Assembly (NCBI RefSeq): GCF_017355525.1 | Contig: NZ_CP067395.1 | Coordinates: 682,001 to 746,000 of the forward strand | DNA length: 64,000 nucleotides | Origin: Lysobacter enzymogenes | GTDB lineage: Bacteria > Pseudomonadota > Gammaproteobacteria > Xanthomonadales > Xanthomonadaceae | Reading direction: 5' to 3' | Shown: positions 11,912-24,272 of the stretch, one piece after another | How the letters are laid out: every line of letters begins with the position of its first letter | How positions within the stretch are numbered: the stretch's first letter is position 1 | The notes under the pieces: model-generated | The model's input: the letters and a program-made list of their open reading frames with translations, nothing else | Told to the model about the DNA's origin: nothing | The model's database searches: none | Translations under genes and position numbers: made by a program

Positions 11912-12520
11912 TCAATCCAGCCGCGCGTCGATCGAATCCACCATCGCCCGCTTGCGCAGCACGAAATCCCAGTAACTGCCGCCCAACTGCCGCCACAGCA
12001 CCGCCGAACGCACCGCCGCCAGCAGCACCGCGCGCACTTCGGCGACCACGCCGGGCTGGCCGAGGTAATGCGGATTGCCCTGCACCAGCACGCGCGGGCG
12101 CAGGTGGCTCAAGGTGTCGGCGTACAGCGTGCCGAGCGCGGCGATCACGTCGGGATGGGCGCTGCCCAGGCGCTGGGCGTTGTCGGCCTGCTCGCGGATG
12201 CCGCGCAGCACCTTGTCGGTCATCTCGGCGTCGCGGACGAAGCGCCGCTCCAGTTGCAGCACCGCCAGGCCCAGCCGCGGCAGGTGTTCGTCCTTGATCC
12301 GGCTGCTGAAATAGTCTTGGGTCAGCACCAGCCCCGGGCGCAGCTGCGCGGTGCTGCCGTAGACCGCCGACGGCGAGGAGGCGTCGATGCGGAACACCGA
12401 GTCCAGCGCGGTCTGCAGCACGCTGGCGTTGGCCTGGCCGGTGTCGGCGATGCGCCGCACCTGGGCCAGGGCCTGGGCGAGGCCGGCGAGGGCGAGGACG
12501 CGTTCGGAAAGTTCGGCCAT
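11912..12520 (-). CDS. hflD: HflD high-frequency lysogenization protein homologue
   Basis: 202 residues, close to the usual 205-215, mostly alpha-helical. The start ATG shares one base with the mnmA stop (TAATG), giving tight coupling; mnmA-hflD adjacency is the classical gammaproteobacterial arrangement. Recognisable segments are [19 protein letters not shown] at the start, [10 protein letters not shown], and [19 protein letters not shown] near the end. In E. coli HflD binds phage lambda CII at the inner membrane and modulates its degradation; its normal cellular job is unclear. It is the last gene of the periplasmic protein-nudJ-mnmA-hflD run. Confidence 0.9.
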   Translation of the reverse strand: MAELSERVLALAGLAQALAQVRRIADTGQANASVLQTALDSVFRIDASSPSAVYGSTAQLRPGLVLTQDYFSSRIKDEHLPRLGLAVLQLERRFVRDAEMTDKVLRGIREQADNAQRLGSAHPDVIAALGTLYADTLSHLRPRVLVQGNPHYLGQPGVVAEVRAVLLAAVRSAVLWRQLGGSYWDFVLRKRAMVDSIDARLD

Positions 12521-13656
12521 TACGGATTCGTCGTCATAGAAAGGGAAAGCGCGCCGGCGCCCGGCGCCGGCGCGTCGGTCGCGGCGATCACCGCGCCGCC
12601 GAGGCATTCGTCGCCGGCGTACAGCACCAGCGACTGGCCCGGGGTCACCGCGCGCTGCGGCTCGGCGAAGCGCACCGACAGGGTACCGTCCTGGCCGACT
12701 TCGACCTCGCACGACTGGTCGCTCTGGCGGTAGCGGGTCTGCGCGGCGCAGGCGAAGCGGCGCGCGGGCGGGCTGCCGGCGATCCAGTGCGCGGTCTCGG
12801 TGGTCAGCGTCTGCGAGCGCAGCCACGGCGTATCGCTGCCCTGGTCGACGTACAGCACATTGCCGGCGACGTCCTTGCCGACCACGTACCACGGCGCCTG
12901 TTCGAAGCCGCGCACGCCGCCGATGTTCAGGCCTTCGCGCTGGCCGAGGGTGAAATAGAACACGCCCGGGTGGCGGCCGACGCTGCGGCCGTCGGGGGTG
13001 CGGATCTCGCCGTCGCGCGCCGGCAGGTAGCGCGACAGGAACTCGCGGAAGTCGCGCTCGCCGATGAAGCAGATGCCGGTCGAGTCCTTCTTGGCCGCGG
13101 TCGGCAGCTGCGCGGCGCGCGCCATCTCGCGCACGTCGCGCTTGAGCAGCTCGCCGAGCGGGAAGCGGGTCGCGCCGAGCTGGGCCTGGCCGAGCTGGTG
13201 CAGGAAGTAACTCTGGTCCTTGCTCCGGTCCAGCGCCTTGAGCAAACGGAAGCGGCCGTCGACCTCGTCGACCCGGGCGTAATGGCCGGTCGCGATGTAG
13301 TCGGCGCCGAGTTCGCGCGCGGCGTCGAGGAAATGCTTGAACTTGATCTCGCGGTTGCACAGCACGTCGGGATTCGGCGTGCGCCCGGCCGCATATTCGG
13401 CGACGAAGTGCTCGAACACCCCGTCCCAGTACTGGCCGGAGAAATCGCGGAAGTGGATCGGCAGGCCGAGCCGCCCGGACACCGCGACCGCGTCGCGGCG
13501 GTCGTTCTCGGCGCGGCAGTCGCCGCTGCCGTCGTCGGCCCAGTTCTGCATGAACAAACCCGACAGGGCCTGCCCGGCATCGCGCAACAGCAAGGCCGCG
13601 ACCGAGGAATCGACCCCGCCCGACATGCCCACGATGGTGTCCGCCGACCTCGTCAT
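12520..13656 (-). CDS. mnmA: tRNA-specific 2-thiouridylase MnmA
   Basis: 378 residues (E. coli about 368). It installs the 2-thio group on U34 of tRNA Lys, Glu and Gln, taking sulphur from the IscS/Tus relay. The PP-loop SGGVDSS is at residues 12-18; the catalytic cysteines are C100 ([10 protein letters not shown]) and C196 ([11 protein letters not shown]). Also visible are [10 protein letters not shown] and [13 protein letters not shown] at 13656 is preferred over upstream frame extension because it lies 5 bp after the nudJ stop and gives the family N-terminus. Its TAA overlaps the hflD start. Function is secure. Confidence 0.97.
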   Translation of the reverse strand: MTRSADTIVGMSGGVDSSVAALLLRDAGQALSGLFMQNWADDGSGDCRAENDRRDAVAVSGRLGLPIHFRDFSGQYWDGVFEHFVAEYAAGRTPNPDVLCNREIKFKHFLDAARELGADYIATGHYARVDEVDGRFRLLKALDRSKDQSYFLHQLGQAQLGATRFPLGELLKRDVREMARAAQLPTAAKKDSTGICFIGERDFREFLSRYLPARDGEIRTPDGRSVGRHPGVFYFTLGQREGLNIGGVRGFEQAPWYVVGKDVAGNVLYVDQGSDTPWLRSQTLTTETAHWIAGSPPARRFACAAQTRYRQSDQSCEVEVGQDGTLSVRFAEPQRAVTPGQSLVLYAGDECLGGAVIAATDAPAPGAGALSLSMTTNP

Positions 13657-13661
13657 GACCG

Positions 13662-14159
13662 TCAAACCGAGGCGGCGCCGTCCGCGAAGTGCTGGACCAG
13701 GTCGAGCGAATGGCGGCGTCCGGCGAGGAAATCGGCGGCGACCTGCCACACCAGCGGGCTGCGGTGCTGGCCGGCGCGCGCCTGCAGCTCGGCCGGGGTC
13801 ATCCACACCGCCTGCACGATGCCCTCGTCGAGCGGGCGCTGCGGGTCGTGGCTGACCGGCTCGGCGGCGAACGCGAAGCGCAAGTAGTGGCGGCCGCTGC
13901 CGCCGGCGGAGTCGTCGGGCGCCTTCCACTGGTAGGCGCCGACGAACGCGGTCAGGCGCACCTGCCAGCCGGTTTCCTCGAGCGTCTCGCGCAGCGCGGC
14001 CTCGATCAGGCTCTCGTCCGGCTCCAGATGGCCGGCCGGCTGGTTCAGCACCAGGCGTCCGCCGACGGTCTCCTCGACCATCAGCAGGCGGCCGCCGTCG
14101 ACCACCACGGTGGCCACGGTGACGTCGGGTTGCCAGAAACGGCCTTCGCGGTAGCTCAC
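13662..14159 (-). CDS. nudJ: NUDIX hydrolase, NudJ-like
   Basis: 165 residues. The Nudix box (consensus Gx5Ex7REUxEExGU) is complete: it begins [16 protein letters not shown] and continues TLEETGW, around residues 43-66. Immediately downstream of it are [11 protein letters not shown] and [10 protein letters not shown], as in the NudJ/YmfB branch. NudJ hydrolyses thiamine pyrophosphate and nucleoside di- and triphosphates. Start is GTG at 14159, one base after the stop of the upstream gene; the product then begins [19 protein letters not shown], as in family members. The nudJ-mnmA-hflD order matches E. coli. Substrate preference cannot be told from sequence. Confidence 0.88.
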   Translation of the reverse strand: MSYREGRFWQPDVTVATVVVDGGRLLMVEETVGGRLVLNQPAGHLEPDESLIEAALRETLEETGWQVRLTAFVGAYQWKAPDDSAGGSGRHYLRFAFAAEPVSHDPQRPLDEGIVQAVWMTPAELQARAGQHRSPLVWQVAADFLAGRRHSLDLVQHFADGAASV

Positions 14160-14160
14160 G

Positions 14161-14829
14161 TCAGAATTCGTCCTGGTCGGGGGTGAGTTCGGCTTCCATC
14201 TGGTCGGCCGCGCGCACGGCGTAGTCGATCGCGTCGTCCAGGCTCTGGCCGGACGCGCCGGCGTCGAGCTTGACCACGAACACCGCGACCCCGTCCTGGC
14301 TGGTCCAGCCGCCGAGCTTGCTCAGCTGGCCGTCCTCGAGCAGGCGGTTGGCGACGGCCGCCGACAGCGCGCCGCCGTCGGCGGTGCGATAGGCCGGCGA
14401 CCAGATCTCGCGCACCTTCAGCGAACCGAAGCGCTGGGTGCGCGACAGCACGTAGGCCATCTGGCTGCGCTTGTCGTCCAGAGCGAAGGTGAGCACGAAG
14501 TCGCCGTCGCCGTCGACCTGATATTTGTAACCCAGCGCGTCGAGCTGGGCGCGGACCAGCGGATCGCCGTCCTTGGAGACGGCGCCGGCGCTGTCGCCGT
14601 CGCGACCGGGCTTGGCCGTCTGCTTGTCGGCATTGGCCGGTTTGGATTCGGCCGGTTTAAGCGGGCCCGGCTTGAGTGCGGCGCCGCCGGCTTCGGCCGC
14701 GGGCGGTGCTGTCGCGGCCGGCTTCGCGTCGGCGGCCCACGCGGGCGCGGCCGCGAGCGCGGCGAGCAGCAGCGCGGCGCGGGCCGGACGGAACGTGGAG
14801 CCGGTCGGAAAGCCGGAAGTGGGGCGCAT
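14161..14829 (-). CDS. Periplasmic protein of unknown function, possibly YbjN/TY-chaperone-like
   Basis: 222 residues. An N-terminal Sec signal (about 1-35, ending APAWAADA) is followed by a low-complexity Ala/Pro/Lys linker to about residue 85. A folded C-terminal domain includes DPLVRAQLDALGYKY, VDGDGDFVLTFALDD, SLKVREIWSPAYR and AIDYAVRAADQMEAEL. The alternating pattern, the phrase EIWSPA and the late ADxxE helix recall the YbjN/TY-chaperone fold; this is a tentative resemblance only. It precedes nudJ by one base, so it is first in the nudJ-mnmA-hflD unit. It is divergent from clpS with about 170 bp between them. Confidence 0.7.
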   Translation of the reverse strand: MRPTSGFPTGSTFRPARAALLLAALAAAPAWAADAKPAATAPPAAEAGGAALKPGPLKPAESKPANADKQTAKPGRDGDSAGAVSKDGDPLVRAQLDALGYKYQVDGDGDFVLTFALDDKRSQMAYVLSRTQRFGSLKVREIWSPAYRTADGGALSAAVANRLLEDGQLSKLGGWTSQDGVAVFVVKLDAGASGQSLDDAIDYAVRAADQMEAELTPDQDEF

Positions 14830-14952
14830 GCGGGTCCTTGAATTCTGCGACGGCGGCGCAATCTGCACCGACGGCACCGCTACAGATGGCGGCGCTGCGG
14901 CATTTTGCAATGCGCTCGCGCACGCGTCCACGCCGCGCCGCGACCGTTCCAC

Positions 14953-14997
14953 GCCTCCGTACGGAGGCCGCGCCCCGCAGGGGCAGGGGTCTATAAT
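14953..14997 (+). promoter_or_regulatory. clpS promoter with upstream palindrome
   Basis: A perfect -10 box TATAAT (14992-14997) lies 6 bp before the clpS ATG, placing the expected transcript start on or next to the ATG at 15004. No Shine-Dalgarno sequence is properly spaced, so the mRNA looks leaderless. A perfect 16-bp palindrome GCCTCCGTACGGAGGC (14953-14968) is centred about 43 bp upstream of that start, next to a very poor -35 region, where an activator or repressor could bind. Confidence 0.55.
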
Positions 14998-15003
14998 CCA
15001 CGC

Positions 15004-15324
15004 ATGGCCAAACAGACCGATCACGAACACAGCCACGGGGTGCTGGTGGAAGCCGGCAAGCCCGAGCTGGCCCGCCCTCCGCTCTACTCCGTCATGCTGC
15101 TCAACGACGACTACACCCCGATGGACTTCGTGGTCGAGGTGTTGCTGCGCTTTTTTCCGATGAACGTCGAAAAAGCCACCCAGATCATGCTGCACGTGCA
15201 TACCCGCGGCCGCGGCGTATGCGGCGTCTTCACGCGCGAAGTTGCCGAATCGAAGGTAGCGCAAGTGAACGAATTTTCAAGGATGCATCAGCACCCCTTG
15301 CTGTGCACGATGGAAAAGGCCTAA
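15004..15324 (+). CDS. clpS: ATP-dependent Clp protease adaptor ClpS
   Basis: 106 residues, the usual length. ClpS recognises N-degron residues (Leu, Phe, Tyr, Trp) and hands substrates to ClpA. The core fold is clear: [20 protein letters not shown] carries the substrate-pocket N-D-D-x-T-P-M/D motif, followed by [37 protein letters not shown] and LLCTMEKA. The N-terminal 20 residues are the flexible ClpA-inhibiting tail. The start is fixed by the near-adjacent -10 box. clpA follows after 90 bp; aat, which attaches N-degron residues, lies 5 kb downstream. Confidence 0.97.
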   Translation: MAKQTDHEHSHGVLVEAGKPELARPPLYSVMLLNDDYTPMDFVVEVLLRFFPMNVEKATQIMLHVHTRGRGVCGVFTREVAESKVAQVNEFSRMHQHPLLCTMEKA

Positions 15325-15414
15325 AAGGGAGCTGAAGCATCCCCCTGGGGCGGGGCATGGAAAAGCCGGCGAGCGCCCCCACGTAGCGTGCATACGTCCT
15401 GGAGGCTCCGCCCC

Positions 15415-17694
<2,280 letters not shown>

Positions 17695-17721
17695 GTCCTG
17701 CGGCCGCTTGCGCGGCATGAG

Positions 17722-17750
17722 AAAGGCGGCCTTCGGGCCGCCTTTTTCTT
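17722..17750 (+). terminator. Rho-independent terminator after clpA
   Basis: aaaggcggcc-ttcg-ggccgcctttttctt: 8-bp GC stem, tetraloop TTCG and T-run, 28 bp past the clpA stop. Confidence 0.9.
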
Positions 17751-17792
17751 TGCCGGGTATCGAGTTCCTTGGATTGCGCGGTGAGCGCGGTG

Positions 17793-17879
17793 TCGCGGTC
17801 GCGGCTTGCGCCGCTCCTACAGGGCGAGTCCGATATCGCGCTGCCGACTTGTAGGAGCGGCGCAAGCCGCGACCGCGAT
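17793..17879. repeat. GTAG-type REP pair, inverted
   Basis: Inverted copy tcgcggtcgcggcttgcgcc... (17793-17822) facing a direct copy ttgtaggagcggcgcaagcc... (17850-17879), about 28 bp apart. Stem GCGGC/GCCGC in both. Confidence 0.85.
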
Positions 17880-18085
17880 ACCTAGACTACGGCGCAACCT
17901 TGCACTCAGCGCGTGGCTGCGGCCTGAAGCCTTTCATTTCCGTCAGAAGCGAGAAAGCCGCATGCGAAACCCTCCGCATGCGGTACAGCGGCACCCGCCT
18001 CGCCGCAGGCGCGGGGGGCGCGTGCGGCGGCAACGAATCCGGCCCAAGCGGACGCCGTGAGCGAACGGCGACCGCGATCGACGGT

Positions 18086-18436
18086 TCAGCGCTTGATGTA
18101 GCGCTTGAAGGCTTGCTCGTCGATCTTTTCCACCCGAGAAATCGAGCAGTAGTCGCGCTGCGTGGCGAGCTTGGAGCCCTGCGGGCACAAGCGGCCTTCC
18201 TGCTTGTCGGTCGAGATCTTGAGCTTGGCCGAATAGCCCAGGTCGTTGCAGCCGTAGCGCATTTCCGCGCGATAGAACGAAGCGCCGTCCTGGACCGCCA
18301 CGGCGCTGTCGCCGGCGCGGCGCACGACGTGGGACGCGCTCAGGTCGACGCACTCCTGCAACGGATCGGCGGCGAGCGCGGGCGCGGCGGTAACGGTAAG
18401 CGCGGCGGCGACAACGATGGCGGACAACAGCTTCAT
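18086..18436 (-). CDS. Small secreted protein of unknown function
   Basis: 116 residues with a textbook Sec signal peptide (MKLLSAIVVAAALTVTAAPA, cleavage likely after ALA near residue 22). The mature domain has four cysteines (LQECVD, RYGCND, RLCPQG, DYCSIS), enough for two disulphides in the periplasm, and ends in the basic AFKRYIKR. I do not recognise a family. It stands alone between a REP cluster and a non-coding stretch. It is one of three small cysteine-bearing secreted proteins lying between clpA and infA, a region that is tight in E. coli. Confidence 0.7.
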   Translation of the reverse strand: MKLLSAIVVAAALTVTAAPALAADPLQECVDLSASHVVRRAGDSAVAVQDGASFYRAEMRYGCNDLGYSAKLKISTDKQEGRLCPQGSKLATQRDYCSISRVEKIDEQAFKRYIKR

Positions 18437-18804
18437 GCTTGCATCCTCGAACGTGGGTAGGGGCGGGGCGTGTGCGCAAATCTAGCGTTGCGCGCGCGCG
18501 GCCAAATCTGGAGAAAGTCGCGGTGACCTTCGTCATGGCATGACTTGGGTCATGCCATGACCTCCGGCATACACGTGACAAGACCGTGCCTTCGCTGCGC
18601 TTTCGCGCAGCGTTGCAAGTTCGATCCGATGCATGGATGCCGCAGCGTGCGAAAGGGTTGCAGCGCGATCGTGCGCGGCGATGCGATGACGGGTGCGGCC
18701 GGTCGGTCCGGATATGCGCGCAGTTGCGTTCGCTGTCGCGAGAGCGAAGTCGCGTCGCGCGGTACGCGTGCGCGGCTTCGTGCATTCGCGCAGTAGTGTC
18801 GGTG
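18437..18804. other. Non-coding region upstream of the small secreted protein
   Basis: No gene found. A small dyad tcatggcatgac...gtcatgccatga (about 18533-18558) forms a near-perfect inverted repeat with an inner catgacttgggtcatg; otherwise nothing recognisable. Confidence 0.45.
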
Positions 18805-18896
18805 CGCGGTCGCGGCTTGCGCCGCTCCTACAGGAACTCCATGCCGATTCGCAGCGACGACCGCTACCTGTAGGAGCGGCGCAAGCCGCGACCGCG
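18805..18896. repeat. GTAG-type REP pair, inverted
   Basis: Inverted copy gcggtcgcggcttgcgccgc... (18805-18833) and direct copy ctgtaggagcggcgcaagcc... (18868-18896), 34 bp apart. The right arm runs straight into the 17-bp tandem array. Confidence 0.85.
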
Positions 18897-19000
18897 CCAA
18901 TCGAACGACCGCGCCAATCGAACGACCGCGCCAATCGAACGACCGCGCCAATCGAACGACCGCGCCAATCGAACGACCGCGCCAATCGAACGACCGCGCC
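18890..19000. repeat. 17-bp tandem repeat array, about 6.5 copies
   Basis: Unit gaccgcgccaatcgaac, six perfect head-to-tail copies from 18890 to 18991 plus gaccgcgcc (18992-19000). The first unit begins with the gaccgcg that ends the adjoining REP, so the array seems to have grown from the REP edge. Identity between copies is complete, implying recent expansion or homogenisation. Confidence 0.95.
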
Positions 19001-19249
19001 GGCCCGGACGAGCGCCCATGACGAACCCGCGCACACCAGTCGCGAACCGCTCACATGCTGCGTCGCGCAACGCAACCGCCGCGAAACGCGCGCTGCGTCG
19101 CAAGCGCGACCCGCTCTGCGACATACAGACTGTCGGTTTTGCCAGTGCGCGCCGCAGCGGTGCGATGGCCGGTGCTAGCGTCGCTGCGCTCGCGGATCGC
19201 GGGCGGCGGCGGTCGAAGCCGCCTTCATCAGCAACAGGAGTTCGATTCG

Positions 19250-19447
19250 ATGAAGAAACGTTCTCTCGCGGCCGTGGCCGCGTTCGTGTTCGGCTGCGCC
19301 GTGGTCACCACGGCGATGGCGGCCGATGCCTGCCAGACCTGTTGGGTGCGCTACAACAAATGCGTCGGCGCGCTCGACGTGCAGACCTGCGATTACCAGG
19401 TCGAAGTGTGCCTGGCCCAGAACGGGTGCCCGCGTCCGCCGTGGTGA
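19250..19447 (+). CDS. Small secreted six-cysteine protein A
   Basis: 65 residues: Sec signal (MKKRSLAAVAAFVFGCAVVT... to AMA near residue 24) and a 41-residue mature peptide with the pattern C-x2-C-x6-C-x8-C-x6-C-x5-C-P. ATG at 19250 is preceded by acaggag (9-base spacing). The next gene encodes a paralogue with the same cysteine frame. Family unknown to me. A helical hairpin held by disulphides seems likely from the regular C-x6-C spacing, but is inference. Periplasmic or released; role unknown. Confidence 0.7.
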   Translation: MKKRSLAAVAAFVFGCAVVTTAMAADACQTCWVRYNKCVGALDVQTCDYQVEVCLAQNGCPRPPW

Positions 19448-19521
19448 GCGGCGCTGCGTTCGCCGCCGTCCCGCGCGAGCGGGGCGGCGGCCGGTCCCCG
19501 AATCGTCGACAAGGAGTCCCA

Positions 19522-19737
19522 ATGAACACTCGCCACATCCTGCTCGCGGCATCGGCCGCGTTCGCGTTTTCGGCCGCGGCGGTCGCGATGGCCGGTCCGA
19601 TCGGCCCGGGCGGCTCGTGCAAGCAGTGCCGGACCGCGTACCAGATCTGCCAGGCCAACGGCGGCGAAGCCGGCACCCGCGATTGCGAAACGCCGTTCAG
19701 CCAATGCCTGATCGCCGCGGGCTGCCCGCTGGAATGA
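19522..19737 (+). CDS. Small secreted six-cysteine protein B
   Basis: 71 residues: Sec signal (MNTRHILLAASAAFAFSAAA, cleavage after AMA near residue 24) and a mature peptide with C-x2-C-x6-C-x11-C-x6-C-x5-C-P, matching the preceding protein except for three extra residues in the central loop. It has its own aaggag (19511-19516) five bases before the ATG. The two genes are 74 bp apart and probably co-transcribed, and likely arose by tandem duplication. A shared terminator lies at 19873-19899. Confidence 0.7.
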   Translation: MNTRHILLAASAAFAFSAAAVAMAGPIGPGGSCKQCRTAYQICQANGGEAGTRDCETPFSQCLIAAGCPLE

Positions 19738-19872
19738 AGCCCCGGGCGTGCGGGCGCGAGGGCTGAAGCGCTCCGGCCCGTGCGGCCCGGCCGGCGTTTC
19801 CAACCCACCCAGGACCGGGTAAGGCGCCGGAACGGATCGTGCGGGCCACCGCCCGCGACAATCGTACGGACA

Positions 19873-19899
19873 CAAAAAAGGCGGCCAATGGCCGCCTTT
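19873..19899. terminator. Bidirectional Rho-independent terminator
   Basis: aaaaaaggcggcc-aat-ggccgccttttc: stem GGCGGCC/GGCCGCC flanked by A-run and T-run, serving infA from the right and the six-cysteine genes from the left. Confidence 0.85.
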
Positions 19900-19916
19900 T
19901 CAGTGAGTTGCCGCGA

Positions 19917-20135
19917 TTACTTCATGCGGTAAGTGATGCGGCCCTTGGTCAGATCGTAGGGCGTCATCTCGACCTTGACCTTGTCGCCGGTCAGGATCCG
20001 GATGTAGTTCTTGCGCATGCGACCCGAGATGTGGGCGATGATTTCGTGCCCGTTTTCGAGACGCACGCGGAACATGGTGTTCGGAAGAGTTTCCGCCACC
20101 GTGCCCTCGAATTCGATCACGTCGTCTTTTGCCAT
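19917..20135 (-). CDS. infA: Translation initiation factor IF-1
   Basis: 72 residues, exactly the usual length. S1/OB-fold protein that blocks the A site of the 30S subunit during initiation. Sequence is near-canonical: [19 protein letters not shown], then [20 protein letters not shown] and [18 protein letters not shown] at 20135 with gggaag about 4 bases upstream. It lies between clpA and aat, the same position as in E. coli. Confidence 0.98.
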   Translation of the reverse strand: MAKDDVIEFEGTVAETLPNTMFRVRLENGHEIIAHISGRMRKNYIRILTGDKVKVEMTPYDLTKGRITYRMK

Positions 20136-20248
20136 GTGCTTCCCAGGAAGGTGGACTCGCAGAGGAGTCCTGGAGTCGGGTGTAGGGCGTCGCGCGCCCG
20201 CGAAGCCGAGCATTTTGCCACGGCGGAGGCTCAGGAGCAAAAAAATCG

Positions 20249-21085
20249 TTAACGAGGCTCGCGATCCGCCGCTGCGCGCGTCCCGGCCGGGCCCGCGCCG
20301 GCGTCCTCCGGGGCTTCGATCCGCTCGGCCTCGGCCCGCTCGACGTCGGCCAGTTCGGCCGCGGCCAGTTCGCCGAAGCGCCCGGTCCACGGGCCGGGAG
20401 CGAAGCCGGGCGCGGCCGCGAGCTCGGCGGCCGCGGCCAGGAACTGCGCCCGCGGCAGCGAGACCGCGCCCAGGCTCAGCAGATGCGGGTTTTCGACCTG
20501 GGCGTCGAGCCAAGGCCAGCCCCAGCCGTGCAGGCGCCGGGCCAGCGCCGCGAGCGCGACCTTGGAGCCGCCGGAGGCTGCGCTGAACATGCTTTCGCCG
20601 TAGAACATGCGGCCGATGGCTACGCCGTAGATGCCGCCGACCAGTGCCTCGCCGTCGAACACCTCGACCGAATGGGCATGCCCGAGCCGGTACAGGCGGG
20701 TATAGGCCTCGCGCATCGCCGGCAGGATCCAGGTGCCGTCCTGGCCCGGCCGCGGCGCCGCGGCGCAGGCGCCGATGACCGCCTCGAACGCGGTGTCGGC
20801 GCGCACCGTCCAGCGGCTGCGGCGCAGGCCGCGGCGGAATTTGGACGGCAGGCGCACGCCGTCGCTGCGGAACACCGTGCGCGGGTCCGGGCACCACCAC
20901 AGCAGCGCGTAGTCCTCGCTCGGCCACGGGAACACGCCGCTGCGGTAGGCGTTGAGCAGCCGCGCCGGGCTGAGGTCGCCGCCGACCGCGAGCAGGCCGG
21001 CGGGCTTCTTCAGCGCGCGCTCGCCCGGCGGGAACGGCGCCTCGGGGTCGCTCGGCAGCAGGAACGGCAGGCGCTGTTTCTTCAT
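20249..21085 (-). CDS. aat: Leucyl/phenylalanyl-tRNA-protein transferase
   Basis: 278 residues (typical 230-250, with a 25-residue acidic/alanine-rich tail extra). It transfers Leu or Phe from charged tRNA onto proteins starting with Lys or Arg, making N-degrons for ClpS-ClpAP. Hallmarks are [47 protein letters not shown] and [16 protein letters not shown]. The ATG at 21085 overlaps the stop of the upstream gene (ATGA). An in-frame upstream extension exists but has no such match. Confidence 0.96.
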   Translation of the reverse strand: MKKQRLPFLLPSDPEAPFPPGERALKKPAGLLAVGGDLSPARLLNAYRSGVFPWPSEDYALLWWCPDPRTVFRSDGVRLPSKFRRGLRRSRWTVRADTAFEAVIGACAAAPRPGQDGTWILPAMREAYTRLYRLGHAHSVEVFDGEALVGGIYGVAIGRMFYGESMFSAASGGSKVALAALARRLHGWGWPWLDAQVENPHLLSLGAVSLPRAQFLAAAAELAAAPGFAPGPWTGRFGELAAAELADVERAEAERIEAPEDAGAGPAGTRAAADREPR

Positions 21086-22299
21086 GCGTCCGACGATGGC
21101 GAATCCGCCGCGGCCGCGCCGTGACCGCCGTCGGCGCCGGCGACCGCCTTGAACGGCGAATGCGCAAGCAGGGTTCGGGCGTAGCGCCGCACCGAGGCCG
21201 CTTCTTCGCGGCACCACGGCCGCAGCGCGTCGCGGAACGAGGGATGGGCGATCCAGTGGCGGCTGCGCACTTCGGTCGGCAGGAAGCCGCGCGCGATCTT
21301 GTGCTCGCCCTGGGCGCCGGGCTCGAACGCATGCAGGCCTTCGCGCAGGCAGTACTCGATGCCCTGGTAGTAGCAGGTTTCGAAATGCAGGCCCGGCAGC
21401 TCGGCGCGCGCGCCCCAGTAGCGGCCGTAGAGGGTGTCGGCGCCGCGCAGGCACAGTGCGCCGGCGACCGGCTCGCCTTCGTAGTCGGCCAGGAACATCA
21501 CCAGCGCTTGCGGCAGTTCGCGGGCGAGGTGATGCAGGAACTCCAGGGTCAGCGCGGCGTGGTTGCCGTACTGGTCGAAGGTGCTGCGGTAGAAGCCGTA
21601 CATCGTCGCCAGGTCGGCCGCGCTGGCCTGCGCGCCTTCGACCACGCGCATGCGCACGCCGGCGCGCGCGACCTTGGCCCGCTCCTGGCGGATGTTCTTG
21701 CGGTGCTTGTGGTCGAACGCGGCCAGGAACTGGTCGAAGTCCTGCCAGCAGCGGCCGTCGGCGTCGGGCCGGTTGCGCCAGTGGTATTGCACGTCCACGC
21801 GCTCGAGCCAGTCGGCGTCGCCTTCGGCGGCGAAATCGGCGGCTTCCTCATGGGCGTGGAAGTTGACGTGCGCCGAGGACAGCTCCTGGCGTTCGCACAG
21901 CTGCGCCATCGCGCGCAGCAGCAGGCGCCGGTGTCCGGGCTCGCGCGCGAGCAGGCGCGGGCCGGTCACCGGCGAGTACGGCACCGCCGACAGCCATTTG
22001 GGGAAGTAGTCCAGGCCATGCTGGGCGTAGGCGCGCGCCCAGGCGTGGTCGAACACGAACTCGCCGTGCGAGTTCTCCTTCAGATACGCCGGCATCGCCG
22101 CGACCAGTTCGTCGCCGCGCCACAGGCTCAAGTGATGCGGGGTCCAGCCCCAGTCTTCGCGCAGGCAGCCGGTGGCTTCCAGGCCGCGCAGGAAGGCGTG
22201 GGCGACGAACGGGTGGGCGCCGTCGTGCAGCGCGTCCCATTGCGCCGCCGATACTTCGTCGAGCGAGGCCAGCAGGCGGACCGAGACGGCGTCGCTCAC
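21082..22299 (-). CDS. FemAB/GNAT-like peptidoglycan-biosynthesis-type protein (DUF482)
   Basis: 405 residues, cytosolic. Belongs to the double-GNAT DUF482 family, often labelled peptidogalycan biosynthesis protein. Visible signatures: [45 protein letters not shown] and [19 protein letters not shown], all typical. FemAB-like enzymes use aminoacyl-tRNA to modify peptidoglycan or lipids; the true substrate of DUF482 is not established. The GTG start at 22299 overlaps the TGA of the upstream GNAT gene (GTGA), and its own stop overlaps the aat start, so GNAT, DUF482 and aat are translationally coupled. Placement beside aat, another aminoacyl-tRNA user, is suggestive. Confidence 0.85.
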   Translation of the reverse strand: MSDAVSVRLLASLDEVSAAQWDALHDGAHPFVAHAFLRGLEATGCLREDWGWTPHHLSLWRGDELVAAMPAYLKENSHGEFVFDHAWARAYAQHGLDYFPKWLSAVPYSPVTGPRLLAREPGHRRLLLRAMAQLCERQELSSAHVNFHAHEEAADFAAEGDADWLERVDVQYHWRNRPDADGRCWQDFDQFLAAFDHKHRKNIRQERAKVARAGVRMRVVEGAQASAADLATMYGFYRSTFDQYGNHAALTLEFLHHLARELPQALVMFLADYEGEPVAGALCLRGADTLYGRYWGARAELPGLHFETCYYQGIEYCLREGLHAFEPGAQGEHKIARGFLPTEVRSRHWIAHPSFRDALRPWCREEAASVRRYARTLLAHSPFKAVAGADGGHGAAAADSPSSDA

Positions 22300-22739
22300 G
22301 GCGCGGGCGAGGGCGCGGCCGCGCGCAGGTACACGTCGGGATCGTGCTTCTGCATGTGCTGCTCGGGCTTGGGCAGCGCGGTGAAGCCGAGCTTGGCGTA
22401 CAGCGGCTGCATGTCGCTGGTGACCAGCAGCCAGCGGCGCAGGCCCTGCACGCGCGGGTCGGCCATCAGGGCTTCCACGACCGCGCGGCCGTAGCCGTGG
22501 CCGCGTCGCTGCGGCGCGACGAACACGTCGGCCAGATAGGCGAAGGTGGCCTGGTCGGTGATCGCGCGGGCGAAGGCGACGAGTTCGCCGTCGACATAGC
22601 CGCGATAGCACAGCGAGCCGTCGAGCGCGCGGCGCAGGGTGGCGGCGGGAATGCCCGCGGCCCAGTAGGTCTGCGAGAGGAAGCCGTGGACGACGGCGAA
22701 ATCGGCGTCGGACAGCGGATCGTCGCGGAAGCTCAGCAT
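22296..22739 (-). CDS. GNAT family N-acetyltransferase
   Basis: 147 residues. The acetyl-CoA loop is present in VAPQRRGHGYGRAVVEALM (R/Q-x-x-G-x-G/A type). Motif B follows in LLVTSDMQPLYAKLGFTAL. Small-molecule or arginine-type N-acetyltransferase; substrate unknown. It is first in the coupled GNAT-DUF482-aat unit, about 130 bp from the end of trxB. Confidence 0.85.
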   Translation of the reverse strand: MLSFRDDPLSDADFAVVHGFLSQTYWAAGIPAATLRRALDGSLCYRGYVDGELVAFARAITDQATFAYLADVFVAPQRRGHGYGRAVVEALMADPRVQGLRRWLLVTSDMQPLYAKLGFTALPKPEQHMQKHDPDVYLRAAAPSPAP

Positions 22740-22869
22740 CGTGGCGGCACCGGTGCGGGAGCGAAGGCGGGACGTTGCGGGAGCGCCCGCCGCCTTCGCC
22801 GCTGCGGGACGGCCGTGGCGCGCGGGTCCGGGCGGAGCGTTCCGCCCGGGCCGTGCGCGGCAGGCGCGA

Positions 22870-24227
<1,358 letters not shown>

Positions 24228-24251
24228 GCGCCGCCTATGCGGCGTTTTTTC
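24228..24251 (+). terminator. Terminator-like hairpin in the ald leader (possible attenuator)
   Basis: cgccgc (24229-24234)-ctat-gcggcg (24239-24244) followed at once by TTTTTT (24245-24250). It ends 22 bp before the ald ATG, with the ald ribosome-binding site ggaga just after. The only gene to the left (trxB) points away, so this hairpin lies within the leader of whatever promoter drives ald, unless that promoter is squeezed into the last 22 bp. Confidence 0.7.
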
Positions 24252-24272
24252 TGGGCCGCACTGGAGACAGCA

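Noticed and set aside
18890..19000. Regular repeats that could suggest a CRISPR array
   Set aside because: Units are 17 bp and directly adjacent with no spacers, and no cas gene is near.
19018..19249. Plus-strand ORF running into the six-cysteine gene
   Set aside because: Out of frame with a better gene that has a signal peptide and ribosome-binding site; Arg/Ala-rich filler.
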